A stretch of 54,704 bases of DNA from Sphingomonadaceae bacterium (GCA_030147805.1 JASBUR010000055.1:1-54704); one strand, 5' to 3'; numbered from the stretch's first letter, positions 25,655 through 35,600 are shown. Numbers and translations are program-made. The notes: generated from the sequence alone by a model not told the origin.

Positions 25655-26430
25655 GCAACTACACGATCTGGGGGCTGTTCGGGCCGGCAACCTGGCCGTG
25701 GTGGCTGACCGGCCTGGCCTTCTTCTGCAGCTGGAATCCGCAATTGCATGCTCGCTGGGGTCAACGATTCCTCGCGAGCGCGCTCGCGATACTTCTGCTC
25801 TTCGCCGTACTTCCTTTGGGCTTCTGGCTGGGGGAGCCGCTTGAACAGCGGTTCCCCAAACTGACGACGCGCGGTCACCATATTGATCATATCGTCGTGC
25901 TGGCGGGTGCCGAGCGGCTCGCCGCATCGGCCCGCAGCGGCCGGCCCGAGGTCGGCGGCGCGGCTGAGCGCGTTACCGAAGCCGCGCACCTGGCGCGCAT
26001 CCATCCCAGCGCCGACGTGTGGATCGTCGGCGGAGTGCGCTACCCGCGATCAGCGCGCGCCGACATCGACTGGACGGCACTTGCGTGGCGACGACTCGGC
26101 ATTGCGCCAGGCCGCATCCACACGGTCGACGGGACGCTCAACACCTGCGCAAATGCGGAAGGAATCGCCGCGCGGCGCCTCTCCGGCTCCATCCTCCTTA
26201 TTACCTCGGCGCTGCACATGCCGCGTGCCGTGGGATGCTTCAAGGCATCCGGTGTCGACGTGATGCCCTATCCCGTTGACTATCAGAACGAATTTATCAG
26301 CGACGGGGGGAGGATGCCGAGCACCAACCTCATCGCTAACCTGCAGCGTACTGACAGCGCGTTGCACGAGTGGTTAGGACTGGCGCTCTATCGGCTGCAG
26401 GGGCGGACGACGGCGCTGTTTCCACGCTGA
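25651..26430 (+). CDS. YdcF/DUF218-family membrane-associated protein
   Basis: A 259-residue protein: N-terminal membrane segments (about 5-25 and 35-57, ALAILLLFAVLPLGFWLG), then a DUF218/YdcF domain with IVVLAGAERL, WIVGGVRYPR, and ILLITSALHMPRAVGCFKASGVDVMPYPVDY. The family includes SanA and ElyC, which influence envelope barrier and peptidoglycan or polysaccharide steps. The GTG at 25651 overlaps the epimerase stop (GTGTGA), suggesting translational coupling. A GTG at 25627 is the alternative. Role likely in polysaccharide or wall assembly. Confidence 0.85.
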   Translation: MSNYTIWGLFGPATWPWWLTGLAFFCSWNPQLHARWGQRFLASALAILLLFAVLPLGFWLGEPLEQRFPKLTTRGHHIDHIVVLAGAERLAASARSGRPEVGGAAERVTEAAHLARIHPSADVWIVGGVRYPRSARADIDWTALAWRRLGIAPGRIHTVDGTLNTCANAEGIAARRLSGSILLITSALHMPRAVGCFKASGVDVMPYPVDYQNEFISDGGRMPSTNLIANLQRTDSALHEWLGLALYRLQGRTTALFPR

Positions 26431-26567
26431 CGTCTCCCCCCGGCACGGGACAGGATAACCTAATGCCTATACCACGGCCCTAGATCGCTCGGCCCCTTGC
26501 GAACCGGCGCGTGAACGGCCGCCCGCCCGGCCGCCGCGACACAGGTCTTGGCGCACCATCTCGGCGG
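26431..26567. other. Convergent gap between ydcF-like and SLBB genes
   Basis: This short stretch lies between two convergent 3' ends. It holds no recognisable gene, tRNA or strong hairpin with a T-tract. The base composition is already lower in GC than the rest of the window. Confidence 0.5.
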
Positions 26568-29381
26568 TTACTGTGTAGCAAGGATAGCGATCGACGCGAG
26601 CCCGGTTGCAAACTGGCCGAATATCGTTGCCACGGCGCTTGCGAGATCGAGAGTCTTGCCTACATCCATTTCCTTGGGAACGATAATCGTACTGCCCGGT
26701 GGCACCACGGCTACGCTGCGCCGCCAGAAACGCGCGTTCAGCGGCTGTGCCGTACCATTGGGTAGGACGAGGAAGATCCGATCGCTCTCGGCGGTCGACT
26801 GCAGGCCACCAGCCTCGTCGATATATTCCCTGGCCGACTTGCCAGCTATGAACTGCAAGGCGCCCGGGTTGCTGACGTCGCCGAGTGCCAGCACGAAGTT
26901 TGGCGTCTTGGGCATGACGATGGCATCGCCCGATTCGAGCACGGTATCCAGCTCCGGCCGGACAGCCAAAACCTGCGGGTCCGATTCCACCACCATCCGC
27001 CCTGGTGCCTCGACCGTTGCAAGACGGTCGATGAGGTTGGCAGCGGCTGCCAGCGATTCACCCTGAGCGCCGCGGCGCCCGATCGCAGCGAGAAGTCCCG
27101 CGTTAAGTTCGCGCGCCGTACGCCGGAACCCCTCCTCCTGCAGCTCCTTTACGCTGCGGCGCGTAAAGATCGCACCATATGGATAGGCAAGGCTGGTGAT
27201 CCCACCCGCCCGGGCGACGAGCTGAGACAAGGTCTCGCCCTTGCGAATTGAATATAGTCCCGGACGCGCAAACTCGCCGGATAGCAGCACCGCGCCGGCC
27301 TCGAACTGTGGCTGTGCAGCATTGACGCGCAGGTCGTCGCCCGGAGCGACCTGTATTGCCGCGAACGCAGCGCCATCCTGTCCTACGGGGATACGATCGG
27401 TGCTTGCTTGATCGCCACCGGCCCGCGTGATGTCGACGAAAACATCGCGCGAGTTCGCTGTCATTCCTTGCGCAACACTGATCACCGAAGCAACGGCAGT
27501 CGGCGAACCGATCGGATAGGCGCCTGGCTGGCGCACAGCACCACCGACACCCACAGCATGTTCGATCAACACCGGCAAGAGGTCCGGCTCCTCCTCGAAG
27601 GATCGCGGACATGCCATTCGCAGGTCGCCGTCGGCGGCAGCGGCGCGACCACTTGGACCGGTCGTGCCGACGCCTTCTCGACCAGCCATCTCGGCATTCG
27701 CAGTCGATGCGCCAACTGGCACGCGGCTATCCCGGGCCACCTGGGTATCGGCAACCACATTGCGCGACGCGGCGGCCCCCGCGATCGGCGCCCCTCCAAT
27801 TTCGCTACGACCAGCCCGCTCAATGATGAAGCTACCGCGGGTGATTGCGCTGAAGCGCGGAGACTGCGTGTCCTGAACGAGCGCCTGCAGGCGTTCGAGC
27901 GATCGGCACTGCGGCAGGGGGTTCGGCTGCCCGAGGACGATGCGCCGCACCACGGTCCGATTGAGGAACTCGATATCCGACTGACCGAACACAAACAAAC
28001 GATCGTCGCTTCGAAGTGGCACCGACGGAGCGTTTCGGAGTGCGGTGATCAGGTTGACGGCCTCGAATACGCGAGCGCTGGTGATGGGATCGCGGCGAAC
28101 CAGGACCGCCATCGGAAGGTAGGTGCCGAGCCGCAGCTCTTCAGGCTCGCCCAGCAAGTCGCGAACCGTGCCCGCAGTGGAAAGCGGTCGCGGACCCGGG
28201 TTTAGCACAAATCCGCGCAACACCACGCGGTTGAGCGCGCCACCAGCACTGCCGCCGACGATCTGTACGGCGTCGCCAGCGATGATCGATTGATCATCAC
28301 CCGATACGCGAATGAAATTCTCACTGCCGTCAGCGGCGATACGGCTGATCGCCGCCTTGTAGCCGCGCGGTCGCAGCGGACCCCCAGCGAACTGAATAAG
28401 GCTGTTCAGCGTCGTTGGGCCGCGCAACTCGTAGATCGCGGGTCGAGCGACTCCCCCACTGATCGCCACGGTTCCACCGATGACGGGGACGATGACCCGA
28501 TCTCCATCCTGAAGCCGCACCGAAGGCGACGTTCCGATGCCGAGGAGGCCGTAGAGATCCACCGTGGTGCTTCCGCCCCCGGCGCGAACGACGCGGATGC
28601 TGCGCAGCGAGCCATTGCGCCGAATGCCGCCGGCACGCGCCAAAGCGGTCGCCACATCGCCGAGCGACGTCAGCTGATACTGCCCCGGTCGCTGGACCTC
28701 GCCACCTACGAAGATGTTGATCGCGCGAACCGAGCCGAGCGACACATAGACGTCAGTTCCCAGCAGCGTCCGCCGCGTTTCGGCCGCGAGTTCGGAACGA
28801 ACCGCGCCGAGCGAGCGGCCGGCAGCCCGTACGGGACGCAGCTGCCCAACAACAAGGCGGCCTTCGCGGTCGACCCGGACGGTACGACTATCGTTGGTCG
28901 CGCCCTGAAACGACACGACCAGTTCGTCGCCCACACCGAGCACATAATTTCCGCCGACCTCGCCGGTCAGTGGTCCGCCGCCGCCTTGAGTCGACTGAAA
29001 GAGATCATAGCCGAACTGTTGCAGTTCGGGATCGGCGAGCCGCTGACGGAACTCCACCTCAATCGCTGACGGGCTGTAAAGCTCCGCAAGCTCGGCGCGC
29101 GACCGCTGGCGCCGCACCTCGAGTTCTTCCGTCGTCGCGCCGGCCTGCAGTGGCTCGACGCCGCCGACGTCACTCCGAGCATCTCCTTGCGAACGCGACT
29201 GGTCGAGCTGCTGGCTGGAGGATTGTGGTGACCCCAGCTGCCCTTGAACACGGGCAAGGACGCTCGGATCGATCTGCTGCGCGGCGATCGGCGCCATCGC
29301 CACCAGGCCCGCCAGCACGACGGCGCGACCACCCAGTCCCAAGAGCCGCCGCGCGAATTCAAACCGCAACAAGCGTCGCAC
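26568..29381 (-). CDS. Large SLBB-domain polysaccharide export protein
   Basis: A 937-residue outer-envelope export protein of the Wza/GumB superfamily. From GTG 29379-29381 it has a signal peptide (RRLLRFEFARRLLGLGGRAVVLAGLVAMAPIAAQ). A poly_export domain follows (GNYVLGVGDELVVSFQGATNDSRTVRVDREGRLVV), then at least four SLBB repeats, for example GEVQRPGQYQLTSLGDVATALARAGGIRRNGS, VGGAVRQPGAYPIGS and LSGEFARPGLYSIRKGETLSQLVARAGGIT. A C-terminal helix (LASAVATIFGQFATGLASIAILA) ends it. It is much longer than Wza (about 380). GGAG lies 6 bases before the GTG. No Wzc-type partner is in the window. Confidence 0.9.
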   Translation of the reverse strand: MRRLLRFEFARRLLGLGGRAVVLAGLVAMAPIAAQQIDPSVLARVQGQLGSPQSSSQQLDQSRSQGDARSDVGGVEPLQAGATTEELEVRRQRSRAELAELYSPSAIEVEFRQRLADPELQQFGYDLFQSTQGGGGPLTGEVGGNYVLGVGDELVVSFQGATNDSRTVRVDREGRLVVGQLRPVRAAGRSLGAVRSELAAETRRTLLGTDVYVSLGSVRAINIFVGGEVQRPGQYQLTSLGDVATALARAGGIRRNGSLRSIRVVRAGGGSTTVDLYGLLGIGTSPSVRLQDGDRVIVPVIGGTVAISGGVARPAIYELRGPTTLNSLIQFAGGPLRPRGYKAAISRIAADGSENFIRVSGDDQSIIAGDAVQIVGGSAGGALNRVVLRGFVLNPGPRPLSTAGTVRDLLGEPEELRLGTYLPMAVLVRRDPITSARVFEAVNLITALRNAPSVPLRSDDRLFVFGQSDIEFLNRTVVRRIVLGQPNPLPQCRSLERLQALVQDTQSPRFSAITRGSFIIERAGRSEIGGAPIAGAAASRNVVADTQVARDSRVPVGASTANAEMAGREGVGTTGPSGRAAAADGDLRMACPRSFEEEPDLLPVLIEHAVGVGGAVRQPGAYPIGSPTAVASVISVAQGMTANSRDVFVDITRAGGDQASTDRIPVGQDGAAFAAIQVAPGDDLRVNAAQPQFEAGAVLLSGEFARPGLYSIRKGETLSQLVARAGGITSLAYPYGAIFTRRSVKELQEEGFRRTARELNAGLLAAIGRRGAQGESLAAAANLIDRLATVEAPGRMVVESDPQVLAVRPELDTVLESGDAIVMPKTPNFVLALGDVSNPGALQFIAGKSAREYIDEAGGLQSTAESDRIFLVLPNGTAQPLNARFWRRSVAVVPPGSTIIVPKEMDVGKTLDLASAVATIFGQFATGLASIAILATQ

Positions 29382-29460
29382 ACACCGCTCCAATGGAAAT
29401 TCCCGAACCCGAGATGTGATAGAAAGCGCGAACGAGGGCGTCAATCGCGCCACGCAGGGA

Positions 29461-29670
29461 TCAGCGCCGCGCCAGCTCCAGCACGCGCGATTCGACAACG
29501 CGATCGGCAGATTCAAGCGAAGGAGGCATCGCAGCAGACGAAACAAGATGCGAGTCCACATGTACATAGCGCTCGCCGAGAGCTCCCGCTCCCTGCGATC
29601 CGATGGCCGGCACGATCGCCAAGCCACCCGCCAGTCCCAACATGGCAAATGTCCTCGTCAAGCCCCGCAT
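29461..29670 (-). CDS. Possible small secreted protein upstream of the SLBB gene
   Basis: This 69-residue frame has a signal-peptide-like start (MRGLTRTFAMLGLAGGLAIVPAIGSQGA) and a polar tail (GERYVHVDSHLVSSAAMPPSLESADR). It ends 80 bp before the export-protein start on the same strand. The ribosome-binding site is weak, and an upstream ATG at 29709 is in frame. I do not recognise it. It may be a true small exported protein or a chance frame. Confidence 0.4.
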   Translation of the reverse strand: MRGLTRTFAMLGLAGGLAIVPAIGSQGAGALGERYVHVDSHLVSSAAMPPSLESADRVVESRVLELARR

Positions 29671-29703
29671 ATACCCACTTGCTTCAGCGGTCGTACGACG
29701 TTC

Positions 29704-29727
29704 GAACATGCAAACATGCGAACATCG
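29704..29727. repeat. Three tandem 8-bp RAACATSS repeats
   Basis: GAACATGC, AAACATGC and GAACATCG follow each other without gaps (29704-29727). They lie about 35 bp upstream of the small secreted frame at 29670 and about 140 bp upstream of the MarR start at 29869, in the divergent gap. They could be a regulator site. Confidence 0.4.
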
Positions 29728-29868
29728 ATCAAACCCAGATCACGACCCGGCGCCCTGTTAGCGTATTTGTACGTAGATCGCAAGCCGTACGGTCGTTCGC
29801 GACCAGGCGTCGCCCTCTCCCCGTCCGCGGGGTTGCCCAACCCGATGATCCATGAGATTTGCGTCAGC

Positions 29869-30366
29869 ATGGCTGACCCAACGCCCATTGCATCACCGCA
29901 ATTCCTGCGCGAAGCCGAGATCAGGCGGGGGATCGAACTCCTGTATTTCGGCTACGGCAACATGATCAAGGGTGCCGACGCCCGTCTCGCCGACGTCGGC
30001 CTGGGCCGCGCGCATCACCGGGCGCTCTACTTCATCGCCCGTCGGCCGGGAATGCCGGTTTCGGACCTGCTGCGGCTGCTCAACATCACCAAACAGTCGC
30101 TCAGTCGCGTTCTCGGCGAGCTGCAGGCCCAGGGTTTCGTGACGCAGGAGGTCGGCAAGCGCGACCGGCGCCAGCGGCTGCTGCGGCTGACGAGTGAGGG
30201 GATCGACCTCGAGGCAATGCTGTTCGATCGCCTGCGCGAACGAATGGTGACCGCCTATTCGCAGGCGGGCCAGCAGGCGGTGACCGGCTTCTGGGCGGTG
30301 CTGCTCGGGCTCATCCCGGCGATCGATCGCCCGCTGATCGAGGAACTGCAGGCGTCGCTGCGCTAG
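29869..30366 (+). CDS. MarR-family transcriptional regulator
   Basis: A 165-residue winged-helix regulator: IELLYFGYGNMIKGADARLADVGLGRAHHRALYFIARRPGMPVSDLLRLLNITKQSLSRVLGELQAQGFVTQE, then the wing GKRDRRQRLLRLTSEGIDLE. It resembles PetP-type MarR proteins of alphaproteobacteria. The ATG at 29869 is used; an ATG at 29845 is also in frame. Its last 56 bp overlap proC, which is convergent. The target is unknown. Confidence 0.88.
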   Translation: MADPTPIASPQFLREAEIRRGIELLYFGYGNMIKGADARLADVGLGRAHHRALYFIARRPGMPVSDLLRLLNITKQSLSRVLGELQAQGFVTQEVGKRDRRQRLLRLTSEGIDLEAMLFDRLRERMVTAYSQAGQQAVTGFWAVLLGLIPAIDRPLIEELQASLR

Positions 30367-31156
30367 CCAGTTCGCGCGACCGCCGCGCCGCGGCGGCGAC
30401 CGTGTCGGCAAGCAGCGCCGACAAGGCTCCCTCGCCATCGAGCACCGCGAGCCCGGCGGCGGTCGTGCCGTTGGGGCTGGTCACCTGCGCGCGGAGTTCG
30501 CCCGGCGACGCGTCGCCACGCGCCGCCAGCGCGGCTGCGCCGGTTACCGTCTCGAGCGCCAGCGCCGCGGCCGTCGCCGCGGGCAGGCCGGCCGCAGCGC
30601 CAGCCGCGGCGAGCGCCTCGATGAAGCGAAACACATAGGCCGGCCCCGACCCAGAGACCCCGGTCACCGCGTCGAACAACTGCTCGTCGGCAATCCAGTG
30701 CACGGCACCGGCGGCCGTCATCAGCGCGTCCGCCACGGCCCGATCGTCCGCCGTCCCGCCATGGAGGGCGGTTGCTCCCAGTCCGATCTGTGCCGGCGTA
30801 TTGGGCATGGCGCGCACCACGCGCGGCGAAAGGCAGCGGCGCAGCGTGTCGCACTCGACCCCCGCCAGGATCGAGATGACCAGCGCTCCCCCCAACCGCG
30901 GCTTGAGCTGCTCGGCGACATCGCCGAGCATTTGAGGCTTCGTCGCGAGCAGCACGACGCGCGGCGGCTCGCCCGCCTCGGCAACCGACCCGACGCAGCG
31001 AACGTCGGCGGGTGCGTCGCGCGGCACCGGATCGATCACCGTCACCGATCGGGGATCGAGTCCGCAGGCAAGCCAGCGTCTCAGCAACGCACCGCCCATG
31101 TTGCCGCACCCCACCAGCCACAGCGGGCCAACGCGATCGAGACGCACGGCTTCCAT
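30311..31156 (-). CDS. proC: Pyrroline-5-carboxylate reductase
   Basis: ProC reduces 1-pyrroline-5-carboxylate to L-proline with NAD(P)H in the cytoplasm. The 281-residue product has the dinucleotide motif LVGCGNMGGALL, ATKPQMLGDV, RAMPNTPAQIGLGATALHGG and the signature DAVTGVSGSGPAYVFRFIEALAAAGAAAGL. VTSPNGTTAAGLAVLDGEGALSALLADTVAAAARRSREL ends the conserved part, and a 15-residue Ala/Pro-rich tail follows. The ATG at 31156 is chosen by family length. It lies 17 bp after the YbjN gene and is probably co-transcribed. Confidence 0.94.
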   Translation of the reverse strand: MEAVRLDRVGPLWLVGCGNMGGALLRRWLACGLDPRSVTVIDPVPRDAPADVRCVGSVAEAGEPPRVVLLATKPQMLGDVAEQLKPRLGGALVISILAGVECDTLRRCLSPRVVRAMPNTPAQIGLGATALHGGTADDRAVADALMTAAGAVHWIADEQLFDAVTGVSGSGPAYVFRFIEALAAAGAAAGLPAATAAALALETVTGAAALAARGDASPGELRAQVTSPNGTTAAGLAVLDGEGALSALLADTVAAAARRSRELASAATPAVPRSAGDRSPG

Positions 31157-31173
31157 CGGCGCGCGCGAGGCCG

Positions 31174-31683
31174 TCAGGCCTCGCCGACCGTATCGATCAG
31201 CGCGGCCTCGAGCGCTTCGGCGGGCTTCTTCCCGGCCCAAAGCACGAACTGGAAAACGGGGTAATAGCGTTCGCACTCGTCGATCGCCGCTTCGACGAGC
31301 GTCTCCGCCTGGTCGAGCGAGAGTCCGATATCGTCGTCGCCGTCGAGCAGCGTCGCATGCCGGAACAGCAGCGTGCCGTCGGCCGCCCACATCTCGAAAT
31401 GCCCCATCCACAATTGCTCGTTGATGAGGCCGATCGTCTCGTAAATCGCGCTGCGCTTGGCCTCGGGAACGCGCACATCGGGCAGGGCCACGAACTGCAG
31501 CATGCGCTCCTCCTCGCGCCACAGCGCGCGGAGCTGGTATTGCGCCCACGAGCCCTCGACCGACGCGACGATCTCCTCGTCCCCGTTGCGCTCGCATGCC
31601 CAGCCATGGGCGCCGAAATAATGCTCCAGCATATCGATCGGCGCCGCCGGCGGCTGCGTCATGTCGGTTTCCAGGTGGGTCAC
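31174..31683 (-). CDS. YbjN domain-containing protein
   Basis: A 169-residue YbjN-type protein without signal or membrane segments. The family features are DMLEHYFGAHGWACERNGDEEIVASVEGSWAQYQLRALWREEERMLQF and the C-terminal VEAAIDECERYYPVFQFVLWAGKKPAEALEAAL. YbjN is linked to stress and motility in enterobacteria; no activity is proven. The GTG start at 31683 has AGGAG 9 bases upstream; the ATG at 31662 is an equally good alternative. proC follows 17 bp downstream. Confidence 0.88.
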   Translation of the reverse strand: MTHLETDMTQPPAAPIDMLEHYFGAHGWACERNGDEEIVASVEGSWAQYQLRALWREEERMLQFVALPDVRVPEAKRSAIYETIGLINEQLWMGHFEMWAADGTLLFRHATLLDGDDDIGLSLDQAETLVEAAIDECERYYPVFQFVLWAGKKPAEALEAALIDTVGEA

Positions 31684-31705
31684 CCGGCCAAACTCCTACC
31701 CCCGC

Positions 31706-31726
31706 GCGCCCGATGCTGTCGGGCGC
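31706..31726. terminator. Stem-loop between ubiK and the YbjN gene
   Basis: GCGCCCGA (31706-31713) pairs perfectly with TCGGGCGC (31719-31726) across a TGCTG loop. It lies in the gap after ubiK on the minus strand. It may be a transcription stop or pause site, but no T-tract follows. Confidence 0.4.
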
Positions 31727-31780
31727 TGTCCGAGTCCGCAAGACCCGGAGCCGGCTCCACTGACGGATTCCTGTGGATAA

Positions 31781-32113
31781 TCACGGAATAGCGTCTCCGA
31801 CCGACGCCTTGGACGCGCGGCGCGCGCGTTTCCGCGCCTCGGCAGCCGTCGGATCCGGCTCTGCTGCCGCCGGCGCGCGCCCCTCGAGCGCATCGAGTCG
31901 CGCCTTGAGCGCCTCATTTTCCTCGCGCGCCTTCGCCGCCATCGCCTTCACCGCCTCGAACTCGTCGCGGCTGACCAGGTCCATCCCGCCGACGACGCGT
32001 TCGAACGCCTGGCGCATCGAACCTTCCATCTCGCGGCCGACGCCGGCCAGCGTGCCGGCCGCCCCCGTGGCGAGCTTGGCAAGATCCTCGAAAAAGCGGT
32101 TCTGCGACTGCAT
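31781..32113 (-). CDS. ubiK: UbiK/BMFP-family accessory factor
   Basis: A 110-residue protein of the YqiC/UbiK (DUF526) family, which helps aerobic ubiquinone synthesis in E. coli and can bind membranes. It starts MQSQNRFFEDLAKLATGAAGTLAG. The central heptads (REEFEAVKA-like SRDEFEAVKAMAAKAREENEALKARLDALE) form the expected coiled coil. A Lys/Arg/Ala-rich tail ends it. The ATG at 32113 has GGAG 8 bases upstream; it begins 6 bp past the start of the tspO stop codon, so the two are coupled. Confidence 0.88.
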   Translation of the reverse strand: MQSQNRFFEDLAKLATGAAGTLAGVGREMEGSMRQAFERVVGGMDLVSRDEFEAVKAMAAKAREENEALKARLDALEGRAPAAAEPDPTAAEARKRARRASKASVGDAIP

Positions 32114-32118
32114 GGGGT

Positions 32119-32682
32119 TCACTCCGGCTCAGGCAAGGCGAGGCTGACGCGTGCGATGGAAACGTCCGGGCCCCCGTCGGGGTTCAGCTCGTGGATCCGC
32201 CAGATCAGCAGCCCGGCGAACGCGAGCCAGGCGAGATAGGGAAGCATCAGCGCGGCCGCCATGCGGCGGACCGTCGCGAAGCACGCCATCGTCGCCAACG
32301 CCAGCACGAAGATTGCAACGACGAGCCAGAACGCTTCTTCGATCCGCTGATAGCGGAAGAACAGCGGCGACCAGGCGAGATTGGCGGCGAGCTGCAGCAC
32401 GAACAGGATGATCGCCAGCCCGCGCCAGCGCGCCCCGCGGGCGTTCCAGACGAGCGCCAGCGCGATTCCCATCATCGCATAGAGTAGCGTCCAGACGATG
32501 CCGAAGACGACGCCGGGCGGATAGACGTCGGGCTTGAGCAGCGCCATGAACCACGGATTGGCCGCGGGCGACCCTGCGGCGCGGCCCGAGATACTGCCGA
32601 GCAGCAGGACGAGCGGGACCAGCACCAGCACCCTGCGCGCGAGCGACCAGCGCAGCTGTCCGGCCGACGCGACCCCCCTCAC
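32119..32682 (-). CDS. tspO: TspO/MBR-family membrane protein
   Basis: A 187-residue five-helix protein of the TspO/peripheral benzodiazepine receptor family. The family sequence is clear: NPWFMALLKPDVYPPGVVFGIVWTLLYAMMGIALALVW, then AANLAWSPLFFRYQRIEEAFW and a final helix. TspO binds porphyrins and tetrapyrroles and acts as a stress or oxygen sensor in alphaproteobacteria. It has a GTG start with GGAG 6 bases upstream, and its start is 3 bp past the RND permease stop. A longer N-terminal extension (about 30 residues) is present. Confidence 0.92.
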   Translation of the reverse strand: MRGVASAGQLRWSLARRVLVLVPLVLLLGSISGRAAGSPAANPWFMALLKPDVYPPGVVFGIVWTLLYAMMGIALALVWNARGARWRGLAIILFVLQLAANLAWSPLFFRYQRIEEAFWLVVAIFVLALATMACFATVRRMAAALMLPYLAWLAFAGLLIWRIHELNPDGGPDVSIARVSLALPEPE

Positions 32683-32685
32683 CCG

Positions 32686-35600
32686 CTACTCCGCCGGCTG
32701 CGGTGCGCCGCCCAGCTCGGATTCGAGCTGCCGTGCCACCGCTTCGGGCGAGCCGGTCCGGCGCGCCAGCCGGTTGTAGAACACCGGAATCAGGAACAGC
32801 GTCAGCAACGTCGCGAGGCTGACGCCCCAGACGATGACCACGCCGATCGACTGGCGCGCTGCAGCGCCCGCACCGCTCGCGAGCATCAGCGGCACCGCGC
32901 CTGCGACGGTCGCGATCGACGTCATGAGCACCGGCCGCAATCGGCGCGTCGCGGCCTCGATCGCGGCGTCCTCGATGGTCTTGCCGGCATCGCGCAACTG
33001 GTTCGCGAACTCGACGATCAGAATGCCGTTCTTCGCCGCCAGGCCGACGAGCATGACGATGCCGACCTGGCTGTAAATGTTGAGCGTGATGCCCATCACA
33101 ACCAGGCCGAGTACGCCGCCGCCAACTGCGAGCGGAACGGTGAGGATGATCACCGCCGGGTGAACGAAGCTCTCGAACTGCGCCGCCAGCACGAGGTAGA
33201 CGATAGCGATCGTCAGCAGGAAGACGAAGACGATCGACGAGCCGGCCTGCTTGTAGGAAAGCGACTCGCCCTTGTAACCCACCTGCGTAATTTCGGGGAT
33301 CTCCGCCGCCTGCTCCTCGAGCCACGTGAGCGCCTCGCCGAGCGAATGGCCGGGGGCGAGGCTGCCGCTGATCGTGATCGACCGCAGCTTGTTGTAGCGG
33401 CCGAGCGATCCGGCGTCGGCGAAGCTGCGCAGGCTGACGAGGTTGGACAGCGCGACGAGTTGGCCCGTCGTCGTCGAGCGGACATAGACGTTGGTGAGAT
33501 CGCTCGGCGACAGCCGGTCGGCGGCCTCGGCCTGCATCACGACATAATATTCCTCGCCACGGTCGAGGTAGGTCGTCGCGCGGCGCGATCCCATCATCGT
33601 CTCGAGCGTCGACCCGATCTCCTGGACCGACACGCCGAGATCGCCGGCGCGGACCGTGTTGATGTCGATGAGCAGCTGCGGGCGCGTCTCGCGATAGTCG
33701 CTGTCGAGATCGACGATGTTGGGATTGCTTTCCGCCGCCGCGAGCAGCTTGTCGCGCGCCGTCGCGAGATGCTCGAAGGTATCGCCCGCGATCACGAACT
33801 GGATCGGCTGCCCGCGGCCGCGCGAGAGCGCCGACGGAATGCTGGCGTTGGATCGCACCGCCGGGTGCTGGCGGATCTTGGCCTGCACCTCCTCCAGCAC
33901 TTCGCGTGTGGAGACGTCGCGTTCGGCCCAGGTCTTGAGGTGGACGACGATGCGTCCGCCCGAAAAATCCTCGCTCGCGCCGAAGGAGTTGGGGGCGCGC
34001 ACCATCATGCGGCGGATCGGGCCGTCGTCGTCGAGCATCGGGACGAGGTCGCGCTCGATGTCGCGCATGTAACGGACGATCGTGTCCCAGCCGGTGCCTT
34101 CGGCCGCGCTGACCGACACCATGATGCTGCCCTGATCCTCCTCGGGTGCCAGTTCGGATTGCAGCGTCGTTCCCAGCGCCAGACAGCCGAGCACGAAGCC
34201 CAGCGCCGCGCCGCCGACCAGCAGCGGCCGGTCGAGCAGCTTGCGCAGGGTCGCTTCGTAGCGCGCGCTCAGCCGGTCGAAGCGGACGTCGATCCATTGC
34301 GTGAAGCGATTGCGCGTCCCCGACGGCTTGAGCAGCTTGGAACACAGCATCGGCGTGAGGCTGAGCGCAACGAAGCCCGAGAAGGCGATCGCGCCGATCA
34401 TCGCCGCGGCCAGTTCGCGGAACAGCATGCCGGTATTGCCGCCGATCAGCATCACCGGCACGAACACCGCGCAGACGACGAGCGTCGTCGCCACCACCGC
34501 GAAGGCTACCTGCGAGGCGCCCTTATAGGCGGCGACGAGCGGCGACTCGCCTTCTTCGATCCGGTGATAGACGTTCTCGAGCACGACGATCGCGTCATCG
34601 ACCACGAGGCCAATCGCCAGCACGAGCGCGAGCAGCGTCAGCAGATTGATCGAGAATCCGAAAGCCCAGAGCACGATGAAGGTCGCGGTGAGGCAGATCG
34701 GCACGGTAAGTGCCGGAATGATCGTCGCGCGCACCGATCCCAGAAAGATGTAGATGACCAGGACGACGAGCACCGCCGCCTCGGCAAGCGTCTTGTAGAC
34801 GTTGGTGATTGCCGCGGCGATGAACTGCGAACTGTCCGAGTTGAGGCCGATGCTCACCCCCTCGGGAAGCGTCTTCTCGATCGCCGCGAGCTCCGCCTTG
34901 GCGGCATTGGCGACCTCGAGCGTATTGGCCCCCGACTGACGGATGATGCCGATGCCGACCGCCGGGCGGCCGTTCGAGGTGAAATAGCTGTAGGGATTCT
35001 CGGGACCGACTTCGACCCGCGCCACGTCGCCGAGGCGGACGAGATAGCCGGTATCGCCGCGCGACACGACGAGATTGGCGAAGTCCTGCGGCGTCGCATA
35101 GGCGCGATTGAGACGGACCGTCAGATTCTGCGCGCTGGTCTCCACCCGCCCGGCAGGCAGCTCGACATTCTGCGTGCGCAGCGAACGCTCGATGTCGCCG
35201 GTGGTCAGGTTGAAGGCGGCGAGCTTGGCGCGATCGATCCAGATCCGCATCGCCGGCCGCGCCTCGCCGCCGATCTGCGCGCGCGCCACGCCGTCGATCG
35301 AGCTGAAGCGGTCGATGAGGAAGCGGTCGGCATAGTCGCTGAGTTCGAGCGCCGTCCAGCCCTCGCCGGTCAGGCTCATCCACATGATCGGCTGCTCGTC
35401 GGCGTCGACCTTGCGGATCTCGGGCGGATCGGCCTCGTCGGGCAGATTGTCGAGGATGCCGCCGATGCGGTCGCGAACGTCGTTGGCCGCCGCGTCGATA
35501 TCGCGCGATGCGGAAAATTCGATGCTGATGTCCGAGCGGCCGTTGTCGGAGCGCGAGGTGATTGCCTGCACGCCTTCGATGCCGCTCAGCCGGTCCTCGA

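Noticed and set aside
31772..31780. Perfect DnaA-box sequence (TTATCCACA on the minus strand)
   Set aside because: A single copy with no AT-rich region or other boxes; chance or a minor titration site is more likely than an origin.
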